Source: Halothiobacillaceae bacterium | Lineage (GTDB): Bacteria > Pseudomonadota > Gammaproteobacteria > Halothiobacillales > Halothiobacillaceae | DNA length: 64,000 nt | NCBI GenBank assembly: GCA_006212015.1 | Contig: SDAY01000003.1 | Coordinates: forward strand, 1 to 64,000 | Reading direction: 5' to 3' | Shown here: positions 54,261-62,398 of the stretch, piece by piece | Layout of the letters: each line of letters opens with the position of its first letter | Numbering within the stretch: position 1 is the first letter of the stretch | The notes under the pieces: generated by a model | Told to the model about the DNA's origin: nothing | Seen by the model: the letters and a program-made list of their open reading frames with translations, nothing else | The model's database searches: none | Position numbers and translations under genes: made by a program

Positions 54261-54493
54261 CGCGGGTGATGCTCTTGCCAGGCGCGGGCGTGCCTGGTCG
54301 AGCAGAAGGGCACGCCATTCATGCGCACGGCCTCCTTCTCGGGCAGGACCAGGCCGCACTGGGCGCAGCGGATCGTGCGGACGGGTGGCTGAACATCCGC
54401 GGCCTGCGGCTTTTGTCCGACCGGCCGCATGCGGCGCCAGCGGTAATAAAGGATGGCGAGCAGGATCAGGACAAGCAGAATGACATAGCGCAT
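54257..54493 (-). CDS. PP0621-family small membrane protein with CxxC motif
   Basis: MRYVILLVLILLAILYYRWRR...IRCAQCGLVLPEKEAVRMNGVPFCSTRHARAW; 4-nt overlap with pilS. Confidence 0.75.
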   Translation of the reverse strand: MRYVILLVLILLAILYYRWRRMRPVGQKPQAADVQPPVRTIRCAQCGLVLPEKEAVRMNGVPFCSTRHARAWQEHHPR

Positions 54494-54609
54494 AGATCGC
54501 TAATGTATCCCAGCCGGGATGGCTTGCAAGCGCCGGCGTTGTCCGCGTCGCCCGAATCCATCAAAATGTGACGTTTATCTGAATCTGACCCGCAAGGCGG
54601 AATGCACGC

Positions 54610-55779
54610 ATGAATCTGCATGAATACCAGGCCAAGGCCCTGCTGCGCGATGCAGCCGTGGCCGTGCCCGAGGGGCGCGTCATCCGCGCCATTGAAGATG
54701 TCGCCCCGGCGCTCGAGGCCCTGGGCGATGGCCCCTGGGTCATGAAGGTGCAGGTCCATGCGGGCGGGCGCGGCAAGGCGGGCGGGGTGCGCCGGGTGAA
54801 AAGCATCGACGAGGCGCGGGCCTTCGCCGATGGCTGGCTGGGTCGCCGGCTGGTCACGATCCAGACCGGCGCGGCCGGCCTGCCGGTCGATGTCCTCTAC
54901 ATCGAGCCCGCGACCGCCATCGCGCGCGAGCTGTACCTGAGCCTGATCATCGACCGCGCGACCTCGAAAGTGACCTTCATCGCCTCCGACGCGGGCGGCA
55001 TGGACATCGAGGAGGTCGCCGAGACGACCCCCGGGCGCATCCACGCCCTCAGCGTGCATCCGGCCGCCGGCCTGATGCCCTACCACGCGCGCAAGCTCGC
55101 CTTCGCGCTGGGCCTCTCCGGCGATGCGGCCAAGGCCTTCGGCCCGATGCTCAAGGGCCTGTACGAGGTGTTCACCCGCAAGGACGCCAGCATGCTGGAG
55201 ATCAACCCGCTGGCGGTCACCGAGGCCGGCGAGCTGATCGCGCTGGACTGCAAGTTCGTGCTGGATTCGAGCGCCGGCTACCGCCAGCCCGCCATCATGG
55301 CGATGCGCGACGAGGCGCAGGAAGACCCGCGCGAGCGCGAGGCCGGCAAGCACAGCCTCAACTACGTCACCCTGGACGGCGACATCGCCTGCATGGTGAA
55401 CGGCGCGGGCCTGGCCATGGCGACCATGGACCTGATCCAGCTCGAGGGCGGCACGCCGGCCAACTTCCTCGACGTGGGCGGCGGCGCGACCGCCGAGCGC
55501 GTGGCCGAGGCCTTCAAGCTGATCCTCTCCGACAGCAAGGTGCGCGCCATCCTGATCAACATCTTCGGCGGCATCGTGCGCTGCGACCTGATCGCCGAGG
55601 GCATCCTGCAGGCGGTGCGCGAGGTCGATCTCAGGCTGCCGCTGGTGGTGCGCCTGGAGGGCACCAACGCCGAGCAGGGCCGCGCCATGCTCGCCCACTC
55701 GGGCCTTGCCATCATCGCCGAGACCGACCTGACCCGCGCCGCGCAGGCGGCCGTCCGTGCCGCACAAGGGGACATCTGA
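54610..55779 (+). CDS. sucC: Succinate--CoA ligase (ADP-forming) subunit beta
   Basis: [22 protein letters not shown]...[23 protein letters not shown]-grasp. Confidence 0.95.
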   Translation: MNLHEYQAKALLRDAAVAVPEGRVIRAIEDVAPALEALGDGPWVMKVQVHAGGRGKAGGVRRVKSIDEARAFADGWLGRRLVTIQTGAAGLPVDVLYIEPATAIARELYLSLIIDRATSKVTFIASDAGGMDIEEVAETTPGRIHALSVHPAAGLMPYHARKLAFALGLSGDAAKAFGPMLKGLYEVFTRKDASMLEINPLAVTEAGELIALDCKFVLDSSAGYRQPAIMAMRDEAQEDPREREAGKHSLNYVTLDGDIACMVNGAGLAMATMDLIQLEGGTPANFLDVGGGATAERVAEAFKLILSDSKVRAILINIFGGIVRCDLIAEGILQAVREVDLRLPLVVRLEGTNAEQGRAMLAHSGLAIIAETDLTRAAQAAVRAAQGDI

Positions 55780-55781
55780 AC

Positions 55782-56672
55782 ATGGCCATCCTCATCGACG
55801 GCAACACCCGCGTCATCTGCCAGGGCTTCACCGGCAAGCAGGGCAGCTTCCACTCCGAGCAGGCCATGGCCTACGGCACCCGCATGGTCGGCGGCGTCAC
55901 CCCGGGCAAGGGCGGCACCCGCCACCTCGACCTGCCGGTGTTCGACACCGTATCCGACGCGGTCCGGCAGACCGGCGCGGAGGCAAGCATGATCTACGTG
56001 CCCGCGCCCTTCGCGGCCGACGCCATCCTGGAGGCCGCCGACGCGGGCATCCGGGTGATCGTCTGCATCACCGAGGGCATCCCCGTGCTGGACATGCTCA
56101 AGGTCAAGGCCGCGCTGAAGGACGACCCCGGCGCCCGCCTGATCGGCCCGAACTGCCCCGGCGTCATCACCCCGGGCCATGACGGCCATGGCTGCAAGAT
56201 CGGCATCATGCCGGGCTACATCCACCAGCCTGGGGCAATCGGCATCGTCTCCCGCTCCGGCACCCTGACCTACGAGGCGGTGCACCAGACCACCGGCGCG
56301 GGCCTCGGCCAGAGCACCTGCGTCGGCATCGGCGGCGACCCGATCCACGGCATGAGCTTCATCGACTGCCTGCGCCTGTTCGAGGCGGACCCGCAGACCG
56401 AGGGCATCATCATGGTGGGCGAGATTGGCGGCACGGCCGAGGAGGAGGCCGCCGAGTTCATCCGCGCCTCCGTCAGCAAGCCGGTGGTGGCCTACATCGC
56501 CGGGGCGACCGCGCCCAAGGGCAAGCGCATGGGCCACGCCGGCGCCATCGTCGCGGGCGGGCAGGGCACCGCCGAGGCCAAGTTCGCCGCGCTGGAGGCG
56601 GCTGGCTGCCACATCGTGCGCTCCCCGGCGCGGATGGGCGCACGCATGGCCGAAGTGCTCGGGCGTGGCTGA
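55782..56672 (+). CDS. sucD: Succinate--CoA ligase subunit alpha
   Basis: [46 protein letters not shown]...[17 protein letters not shown]. Confidence 0.96.
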   Translation: MAILIDGNTRVICQGFTGKQGSFHSEQAMAYGTRMVGGVTPGKGGTRHLDLPVFDTVSDAVRQTGAEASMIYVPAPFAADAILEAADAGIRVIVCITEGIPVLDMLKVKAALKDDPGARLIGPNCPGVITPGHDGHGCKIGIMPGYIHQPGAIGIVSRSGTLTYEAVHQTTGAGLGQSTCVGIGGDPIHGMSFIDCLRLFEADPQTEGIIMVGEIGGTAEEEAAEFIRASVSKPVVAYIAGATAPKGKRMGHAGAIVAGGQGTAEAKFAALEAAGCHIVRSPARMGARMAEVLGRG

Positions 56673-56695
56673 TTGAGCGCCAAGAAGCAGGTCTT

Positions 56696-56730
56696 CGCTC
56701 GTCATTGCAAGCGACGCGAAGCAATCCATC
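56696..56730. repeat. Partial REP-like repeat (family gtcattgcgagcgaagcgaagcaatccat)
   Basis: cgctcgtcattgcaagcgacgcgaagcaatccatc, same core as 51.25-51.33 kb and 57.22 kb. Confidence 0.7.
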
Positions 56731-56767
56731 CCTCGCCCGGAAGGGGCATGAGCCGGAAGGTGTCGCC

Positions 56768-58663
56768 ATGAGAATCGCCCTCGCCCAACTCAACCTCACC
56801 GTCGGCGACATCGAAGGCAACGCCGCCAGGGTCATCGACTGGACCCGCCAGGCCGTCGATCGCTTCCAGGCCGACCTGATCGTCTTTCCCGAACTGACCC
56901 TCAGCGGCTATCCGCCGGAGGACCTGGTCAAGCGCGCCGACTTCATGGCCGCGTGTGATGCCGCCGTGCAGCGCCTGCTGCGTGAACTGCCGCAGGGCAT
57001 CGGCGTGGTCATCGGCCTGCCGGAAAACATCGACGGCAAGCGCTACAACAGCGCCATCGTCCTGCGCGACGGCGAGATCGTCGCCCGCTACCACAAGCAT
57101 CGACTGCCCAACTACGGCGTGTTCGACGAACTGCGCTACTTCAGCCCCGGCGCCGAGGCTTGCGTCTTTGAATGGTCCGGTAGGCCTGGCAACGCCAAGG
57201 ACTCGCCGAAAGGCCCGTCCTCCGTCATTGCGAGCGAAGCGAAGCCATCCAACGCGCCCGCAGGGCCATGCGCCCCTGGCTCGCCACGACCCTCTGGGCC
57301 TCGCTATGACGAGATGCATCGGCCGAGTAGCCCGGATGAAGCCTTGGCGGAATCCGGGACGGGCGCCCCCGGACTACACGCCCTGGCGCTGACCCTCTGC
57401 GAGGACATCTGGCACCCCGCGCCCATCGCCCAGGCCCGGGCCGCCGGCGCGCGCCTGATCCTCAACCTCAACGCCTCGCCCTACCAGCACGACAAGCCCG
57501 GCCTCCGCGAACAGACCCTGCGCGCCCGCGCGGCGGAGACCGGCCTGCCCATCGTCTACGTCAACCTCATGGGCGGCCAGGACGAACTGGTGTTCGACGG
57601 CGGCTCCATGGTCATGGATGCGAAAGGCGAGGTGGTCCACCGCCTGCCCATGTTCGAGGAGGCCTTGGGCTGCGTCGAGCTTGCCCCTCTTGAGGGGGAG
57701 GCGGCCTTTTCTCCCCTCTCCCTTGAGGGGAGAGGGGTTGGGGGAGAGGGTGCAGGGCGCCAAGCGGAGGCGCCGGGGTTCTCGATACGCCCCATCGACG
57801 CCATCCGCGCCGAACCGCTGGACGAGACCGCCGCCATCTACCGCGCCCTCGTCCTCGCCATCCGCGACTATGCCCACAAGAACGGCTTCAGGGGCGCACT
57901 GCTGGGGCTCTCGGGGGGCATCGACTCGGCCCTCACCCTGGCGCTCGCGGTCGACGCGCTGGGCGCGGACCAGGTCGAGGCCGTCATGCTGCCCAGCCGC
58001 TACACCGCCGACATCAGCCAGACGGATGCCGCCGCCGAGGCGCAGGCGCTGGGCGTGACCTACCACGTCGTGCCCATCGAGCCCGCGTTCACCGCCTTCC
58101 AGCAGATGCTCGCCCCCCTGCTGCATGGCCCGACCGAAGGCGCCACCGACGAGAACCTGCAGGCCCGCTCGCGCGGCGTGATCCTGATGGGCCTCTCCAA
58201 CGCCACCGGCAAGCTCCTGCTCACCACCGGCAACAAGAGCGAGATGGCGGTCGGCTACGCCACCCTCTACGGCGACATGGCCGGCGGCTTCGCGCCGCTC
58301 AAGGACGTGCCGAAGATGCGGGTCTACCGCCTCGCCAACTACCGCAACACCCTCTCGCCGGTCATCCCCGAACGGGTCATCACCCGCCCCCCCTCCGCCG
58401 AACTGCGCCCCGACCAGAAGGACGAGGACAGCCTGCCGCCCTACCCGGTGCTGGACGCCATCCTCGAGGCCTACATCGAGCGCATGGAAGGCATCCCCGA
58501 GATCGTCGCCAAAGGCTTCGACGAGGCCACCGTGCGCCGCATCGTCCGCATGGTCGACCTCGCCGAATACAAGCGCCGCCAGGCCCCGCCCGGCGCCAAG
58601 GTCACCTCCCGCGCCTTCGGCCGCGAACGCCGCTTCCCGATCACCAACGGGTTTCGGCGCTGA
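56768..58663 (+). CDS. nadE: Glutamine-dependent NAD+ synthetase, with repeat-derived in-frame insertions
   Basis: Nitrilase domain MRIALAQLNLTVGDIEGNAARV...YHKHRLPNYGVFDE...TLCEDIWHP; synthetase domain LLGLSGGIDSALTLALAVDALG...TTGNKSEMAVGYATLYGDMAGGFAPLKDVPK; 631 aa. Confidence 0.93.
   Translation: MRIALAQLNLTVGDIEGNAARVIDWTRQAVDRFQADLIVFPELTLSGYPPEDLVKRADFMAACDAAVQRLLRELPQGIGVVIGLPENIDGKRYNSAIVLRDGEIVARYHKHRLPNYGVFDELRYFSPGAEACVFEWSGRPGNAKDSPKGPSSVIASEAKPSNAPAGPCAPGSPRPSGPRYDEMHRPSSPDEALAESGTGAPGLHALALTLCEDIWHPAPIAQARAAGARLILNLNASPYQHDKPGLREQTLRARAAETGLPIVYVNLMGGQDELVFDGGSMVMDAKGEVVHRLPMFEEALGCVELAPLEGEAAFSPLSLEGRGVGGEGAGRQAEAPGFSIRPIDAIRAEPLDETAAIYRALVLAIRDYAHKNGFRGALLGLSGGIDSALTLALAVDALGADQVEAVMLPSRYTADISQTDAAAEAQALGVTYHVVPIEPAFTAFQQMLAPLLHGPTEGATDENLQARSRGVILMGLSNATGKLLLTTGNKSEMAVGYATLYGDMAGGFAPLKDVPKMRVYRLANYRNTLSPVIPERVITRPPSAELRPDQKDEDSLPPYPVLDAILEAYIERMEGIPEIVAKGFDEATVRRIVRMVDLAEYKRRQAPPGAKVTSRAFGRERRFPITNGFRR
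57223..57312. repeat. REP-like repeat copy inside nadE
   Basis: cgtcattgcgagcgaagcgaagccatcc (57223-57250) with inverted end ctcgctatgac (57300-57310). Confidence 0.75.
57327..57377. repeat. Second palindromic repeat (gtagcccggatgaagc...aatccggg...cccccggactac type) inside nadE
   Basis: gtagcccggatgaagccttggcggaatccgggacgggcgcccccggactac with inverted gtag/ctac ends and cccgga/tccggg arms. Confidence 0.7.
57682..57757. repeat. Third repeat type (ctcccctctcccttgaggggagaggggttgggggagaggg) inside nadE
   Basis: Internal palindrome cccctctcccttgaggggagagggg followed by ttgggggagagggtg. Confidence 0.7.
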
Positions 58664-58702
58664 CTCCTGCCAGAAGCGTCCTCGTGCTCTACGCTTAAGA
58701 GC

Positions 58703-60304
58703 ATGAAGGCGCTTTCACGTCACTCAATCCAGCTTCCAGGCAGCACCTCGGCGAGAGTATTGCTGGGCGTGGGTATCGCGCATTTCCTGTTTATCCTGTG
58801 GTTGGGCCTGACCCGCCATTGGGGTTACCTGACCAGCGCGAATGACCTGGGCGTCTATGACCAGGCCATTTGGGGCATCCTGCATGGCGCCCCCTTCCTC
58901 AATACCGCCACGGACTTCGCCCAGCCCATCAGCCGCCTGGCGATCCATTTCGATCCCATCCTGGCCCTCTTCGCGCCCTTCTATGCAATCTATCCAGCCG
59001 CCGAGTGGCTAATCCTTGCCCAGGCCCTGGCCATTTCCATCACGGCATGGCCCCTCTACCTGCTGGGCATCAGGGTGATGCGATCCGAGAGCGCGGCCCT
59101 GCTCTGGGCCTTGGTCTATCTCTTCAATCCCTTCGTCATCAGCGCGGCAGCATGGGACTTTCAGACCGTCTCGCTGGCCGCGCCGCTGATGGCCCTGGCC
59201 ATGCTGGCCATCGAATCCAGGAATGCGCGGCTGCTGTTGGCGAGCTGCTTCATGCTGCTCATGATCCGTGAGCATTACGGGATTGCCTTGGTGGGGTTCG
59301 GGGTGCTGTGGTGGCTGCGTCAACGCACCTTGCGTCCCGCCCTGCTTGCGGCGGGTATGGGGCTGGGAGGGTTTGTGCTGGTGCTCGGCGTCATCATGAC
59401 CGCCCTCTCGCCCACGGGTGGGCACGTGATGATGAGCCAGGAACTTGGCCAGCTCAGTCGATATGGATGGCTTGGGAACTCCTTGCCTGAGGTGTTGACA
59501 ACGCTGTTGCTCCACCCCGTGGATGTCATGCGCACGGTATGCCTCGAGATGGGGGGCGCGGACTACCTGCTTCTTCTCCTCGGCCCCTTGTTGTTCATGC
59601 CGCTGGTCGGGGTTGAGATGCTTCTCCCGGCGCTGGCGGATCTCGCGGTGAACCTGCTTTCGCACAACCGCATGCCGCGCAGCATATTCGCCTACCATTC
59701 GATCGCGATCATCCCCCTTCTCATGGCCGCCGGGATGCTTGGGGCGGCGCGCATTGCCAGACTCAGTCGTTATTTATCGCTGGGAATCGGTGTGTTGGTT
59801 TTAGGGTCATCCTTGCCCATGACCTACATGGCCTTGCCCATGGCCCTGCCGGGTGCGGCAAATATCTGGCACCCCCTGGAGCGACCGCTGTGGCCCGATC
59901 CGTCCCTGGCGGAAATCAGGACGCTTCTGCCGCCCGACGCGAGCGTGTCGGCCCAAGCCCATGTGGCGCCCCATTTCATGCATCGATCCAGCATCAGGGC
60001 ATTTCCACATGGCGTGGGAGAGGCCGATTGCGTGGTGCTGAGGCTCGCCAGCCCCACAAGCAATAGGGGGGGCGATCCGGGGGAAATTGGCAGCTTGGCC
60101 CATCACCTGAAAATGCCGCCTTCGGTCTATCTCGACGAGGTGCGCGATCTGGTCATGTCTGGGAACTACGGACTCAAGTACTGGAATGCCCCTTGGCTGG
60201 TGCTCTGCAAGGGGCTGGATCTCCCGGCGGAGGAGGCAGACATGATCTTGGTGCGAACGCGGATGCTTGAGCGGACATGGCGGCCGCCTCATGCAGATCA
60301 ATAA
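58703..60304 (+). CDS. DUF2079-like multi-TM membrane protein (GT-C-like)
   Basis: Many TM segments; YLTSANDLGVYDQAIWGILHGAPFLNTATDFAQPISRLAIHFDPILALFAPFYAIYP typical of DUF2079 proteins. Confidence 0.8.
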   Translation: MKALSRHSIQLPGSTSARVLLGVGIAHFLFILWLGLTRHWGYLTSANDLGVYDQAIWGILHGAPFLNTATDFAQPISRLAIHFDPILALFAPFYAIYPAAEWLILAQALAISITAWPLYLLGIRVMRSESAALLWALVYLFNPFVISAAAWDFQTVSLAAPLMALAMLAIESRNARLLLASCFMLLMIREHYGIALVGFGVLWWLRQRTLRPALLAAGMGLGGFVLVLGVIMTALSPTGGHVMMSQELGQLSRYGWLGNSLPEVLTTLLLHPVDVMRTVCLEMGGADYLLLLLGPLLFMPLVGVEMLLPALADLAVNLLSHNRMPRSIFAYHSIAIIPLLMAAGMLGAARIARLSRYLSLGIGVLVLGSSLPMTYMALPMALPGAANIWHPLERPLWPDPSLAEIRTLLPPDASVSAQAHVAPHFMHRSSIRAFPHGVGEADCVVLRLASPTSNRGGDPGEIGSLAHHLKMPPSVYLDEVRDLVMSGNYGLKYWNAPWLVLCKGLDLPAEEADMILVRTRMLERTWRPPHADQ

Positions 60305-60321
60305 AGACGAGGAACCTGTCC

Positions 60322-61053
60322 ATGAACCCTGATATTTACACCCGAATGGCCGAGATCGAGGGCGATCATTGGTGGTTCCGTGCCCGGCGCGAGATCGTGG
60401 CCTCGCTCATCAAGGGACTTCACCTTCCACCAAGGGCAAGGGTGCTCGATGCGGGAAGCGGCACGGGAGGCAATCTTTCCATGCTCGGTGGGTTCGGCGA
60501 GGTTGTAGGCATGGAGCTGGATGAGGGGGCGCGCGCCTTGGCCGCCAGAAAGACGGGGGCGCCCGTGCTGGCAGGACGCCTGCCCGACCAGCTGCCCTTT
60601 CCCGAGGGCAGTTTTGATCTCATCACCCTGCTTGATGTCCTTGAGCATGTGGAAGAAGACCAGCAGACGCTCGTCAAACTTGCAGGGCTGCTCCAGCCGG
60701 ACGGCCATCTTCTTCTGACCGTGCCGGCCTTCCCGTTCCTGTGGAGTGATCACGATGTCGTGCATAGGCACTACCGTCGTTACCGCCTCCGGGCGCTGGT
60801 GAACAGGGTGGAGGCGGCGGGGCTGCGGGTCACCTATGCCAGTTATTACAATACCTTCCTGTTTCCGCTCATTGCAGCAATCCGGCTGATGGAGAAGGCG
60901 GCGGGCATGAAGGGCGGGCATGACCTTGCCGTTCCGTCGCCCTGGCTGAACCGGTTGCTTGGCTGGATCTTTGCCAGCGAGCGGAGGTGGTTGGGGCGTG
61001 TCGTCTTCCCCTTCGGGGTTTCCATCGTGCTCCTGGCGAGGCGCCCATCATGA
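60322..61053 (+). CDS. Class I SAM-dependent methyltransferase
   Basis: HWWFRARREIV, VLDAGSGTGGNLSML motif I, LITLLDVLEHVEEDQQTL. Confidence 0.9.
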   Translation: MNPDIYTRMAEIEGDHWWFRARREIVASLIKGLHLPPRARVLDAGSGTGGNLSMLGGFGEVVGMELDEGARALAARKTGAPVLAGRLPDQLPFPEGSFDLITLLDVLEHVEEDQQTLVKLAGLLQPDGHLLLTVPAFPFLWSDHDVVHRHYRRYRLRALVNRVEAAGLRVTYASYYNTFLFPLIAAIRLMEKAAGMKGGHDLAVPSPWLNRLLGWIFASERRWLGRVVFPFGVSIVLLARRPS

Positions 61054-61442
61054 TGTTGATCCAGTTCATCAAGTTCGGCATCGCGGGACTGGCGGCAACC
61101 CTCATCCATGTGCTCATGGTGTTCATCCTGGTCGAAATGGCGGGCTGGAGTCCGGTCCTGGCCACCTTCCCCGCGTTTCTCTTCGCCTTGGCGGGCTCCT
61201 ATCTTATAAATCACCGCTGGACGTTTGCCGCAATGGGGGAGCATGGTCGCCATTTTCCGCGTTATGCCGTCATTGCAATGATGGGTCTGGGTTTGAACCT
61301 GTTGCTCATGGCCTTGGCTGTGAATGTGTTGCATCTGGGGTACGCATGGGGGCTTGCCTTGGTGCTCATGGTCGTTCCGTTGGCGGGCTTCCTGCTCCAG
61401 CGCAATTGGTCCTTCACCCCGGGCGACGCGGAGGCGAGATGA
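61050..61442 (+). CDS. GtrA family membrane protein
   Basis: QFIKFGIAGLAATLIHVLMVFILVEM...LFALAGSYLINHRWTF; 4 TM; 4-nt overlaps both sides. Confidence 0.88.
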   Translation: MMLIQFIKFGIAGLAATLIHVLMVFILVEMAGWSPVLATFPAFLFALAGSYLINHRWTFAAMGEHGRHFPRYAVIAMMGLGLNLLLMALAVNVLHLGYAWGLALVLMVVPLAGFLLQRNWSFTPGDAEAR

Positions 61443-62398
61443 CGATGTCAACGACGCTGACCATCCTGGTGCCGGTCTTCAACGAGGCCGAGACGCTCCC
61501 CGCCTTTCACCGGCGTCTTGCGACCGTGCTGGACGGGCTCGATCTTGCCGCCGACATACTCTATGTCGACGATGGCAGCACCGATGCCAGTCGGGCGGCG
61601 ATCGCCGCCCTGCGTGAGCAAGATGCCCGCGTCGGCCTGCTTGCCCTGTCGCGCAATTTCGGCAAGGAGATCGCCATGGCCGCGGGGCTTGATCATGCGA
61701 AAGGCGATGCCGTGGTCATCATCGACGCGGACCTTCAGGACCCGCCCGAGCTCATCCCCCAGCTGGTGGCGAAATGGCACGAAGGCTATGACGTGGTCTA
61801 TGCCACGCGCACGGATCGCGACGGGGAGTCCTGGCTGAAGAAGGCGACGGCGCATGCCTTCTACCGCGTGATCCACCATGCGGCCACCTTCGAGATCCCG
61901 CGCGACACCGGGGATTTTCGCCTGCTCAGTCGCCGCGCGGTCGAAGCCCTGCGCCGCCTGCCGGAACAGCATCGCTTCATGAAGGGGCTGTTCACCTGGA
62001 TCGGCTTCCGCCAGACCGGCATCCCCTATCACCGCGAGCCGCGCCATGCCGGCCAGACCAAGTGGAACTACTGGCGGCTGTGGAACTTCGCCCTGGAGGG
62101 CATCACATCCTTCACCACGGCCCCCCTGCGCCTGGCGACCTATCTGGGTTTTCTGATTGCGCTGCTCGCCTTCGCCTATGGCCTTTGGATCGTGCTCGGT
62201 ACGCTCCTGCACGGCAATCCGGTGGCCGGTTACCCCTCCCTGATGGCGGTGGTGCTGTTCCTCGGCGGCATCCAGTTGCTCTTCATCGGCATCCTCGGCG
62301 AATACATCGGCCGCATGTTCGACGAGAGCAAGCGTCGCCCGCTGTACCTGATCGACGCCTACCAACCCTCAGTCTTGACCCGGAGCGAGAGCACATGA
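61439..62398 (+). CDS. Glycosyltransferase family 2 (GtrB/DPM1-type polyprenyl-phosphate sugar transferase)
   Basis: LTILVPVFNEAETLPAFHRRL, ILYVDDGSTDAS, VVIIDADLQDPPELIPQLVAKWHEGYDVVYATRTDRDGESWLKKATAHAFY, two C-terminal TMs. Confidence 0.92.
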   Translation: MTMSTTLTILVPVFNEAETLPAFHRRLATVLDGLDLAADILYVDDGSTDASRAAIAALREQDARVGLLALSRNFGKEIAMAAGLDHAKGDAVVIIDADLQDPPELIPQLVAKWHEGYDVVYATRTDRDGESWLKKATAHAFYRVIHHAATFEIPRDTGDFRLLSRRAVEALRRLPEQHRFMKGLFTWIGFRQTGIPYHREPRHAGQTKWNYWRLWNFALEGITSFTTAPLRLATYLGFLIALLAFAYGLWIVLGTLLHGNPVAGYPSLMAVVLFLGGIQLLFIGILGEYIGRMFDESKRRPLYLIDAYQPSVLTRSEST

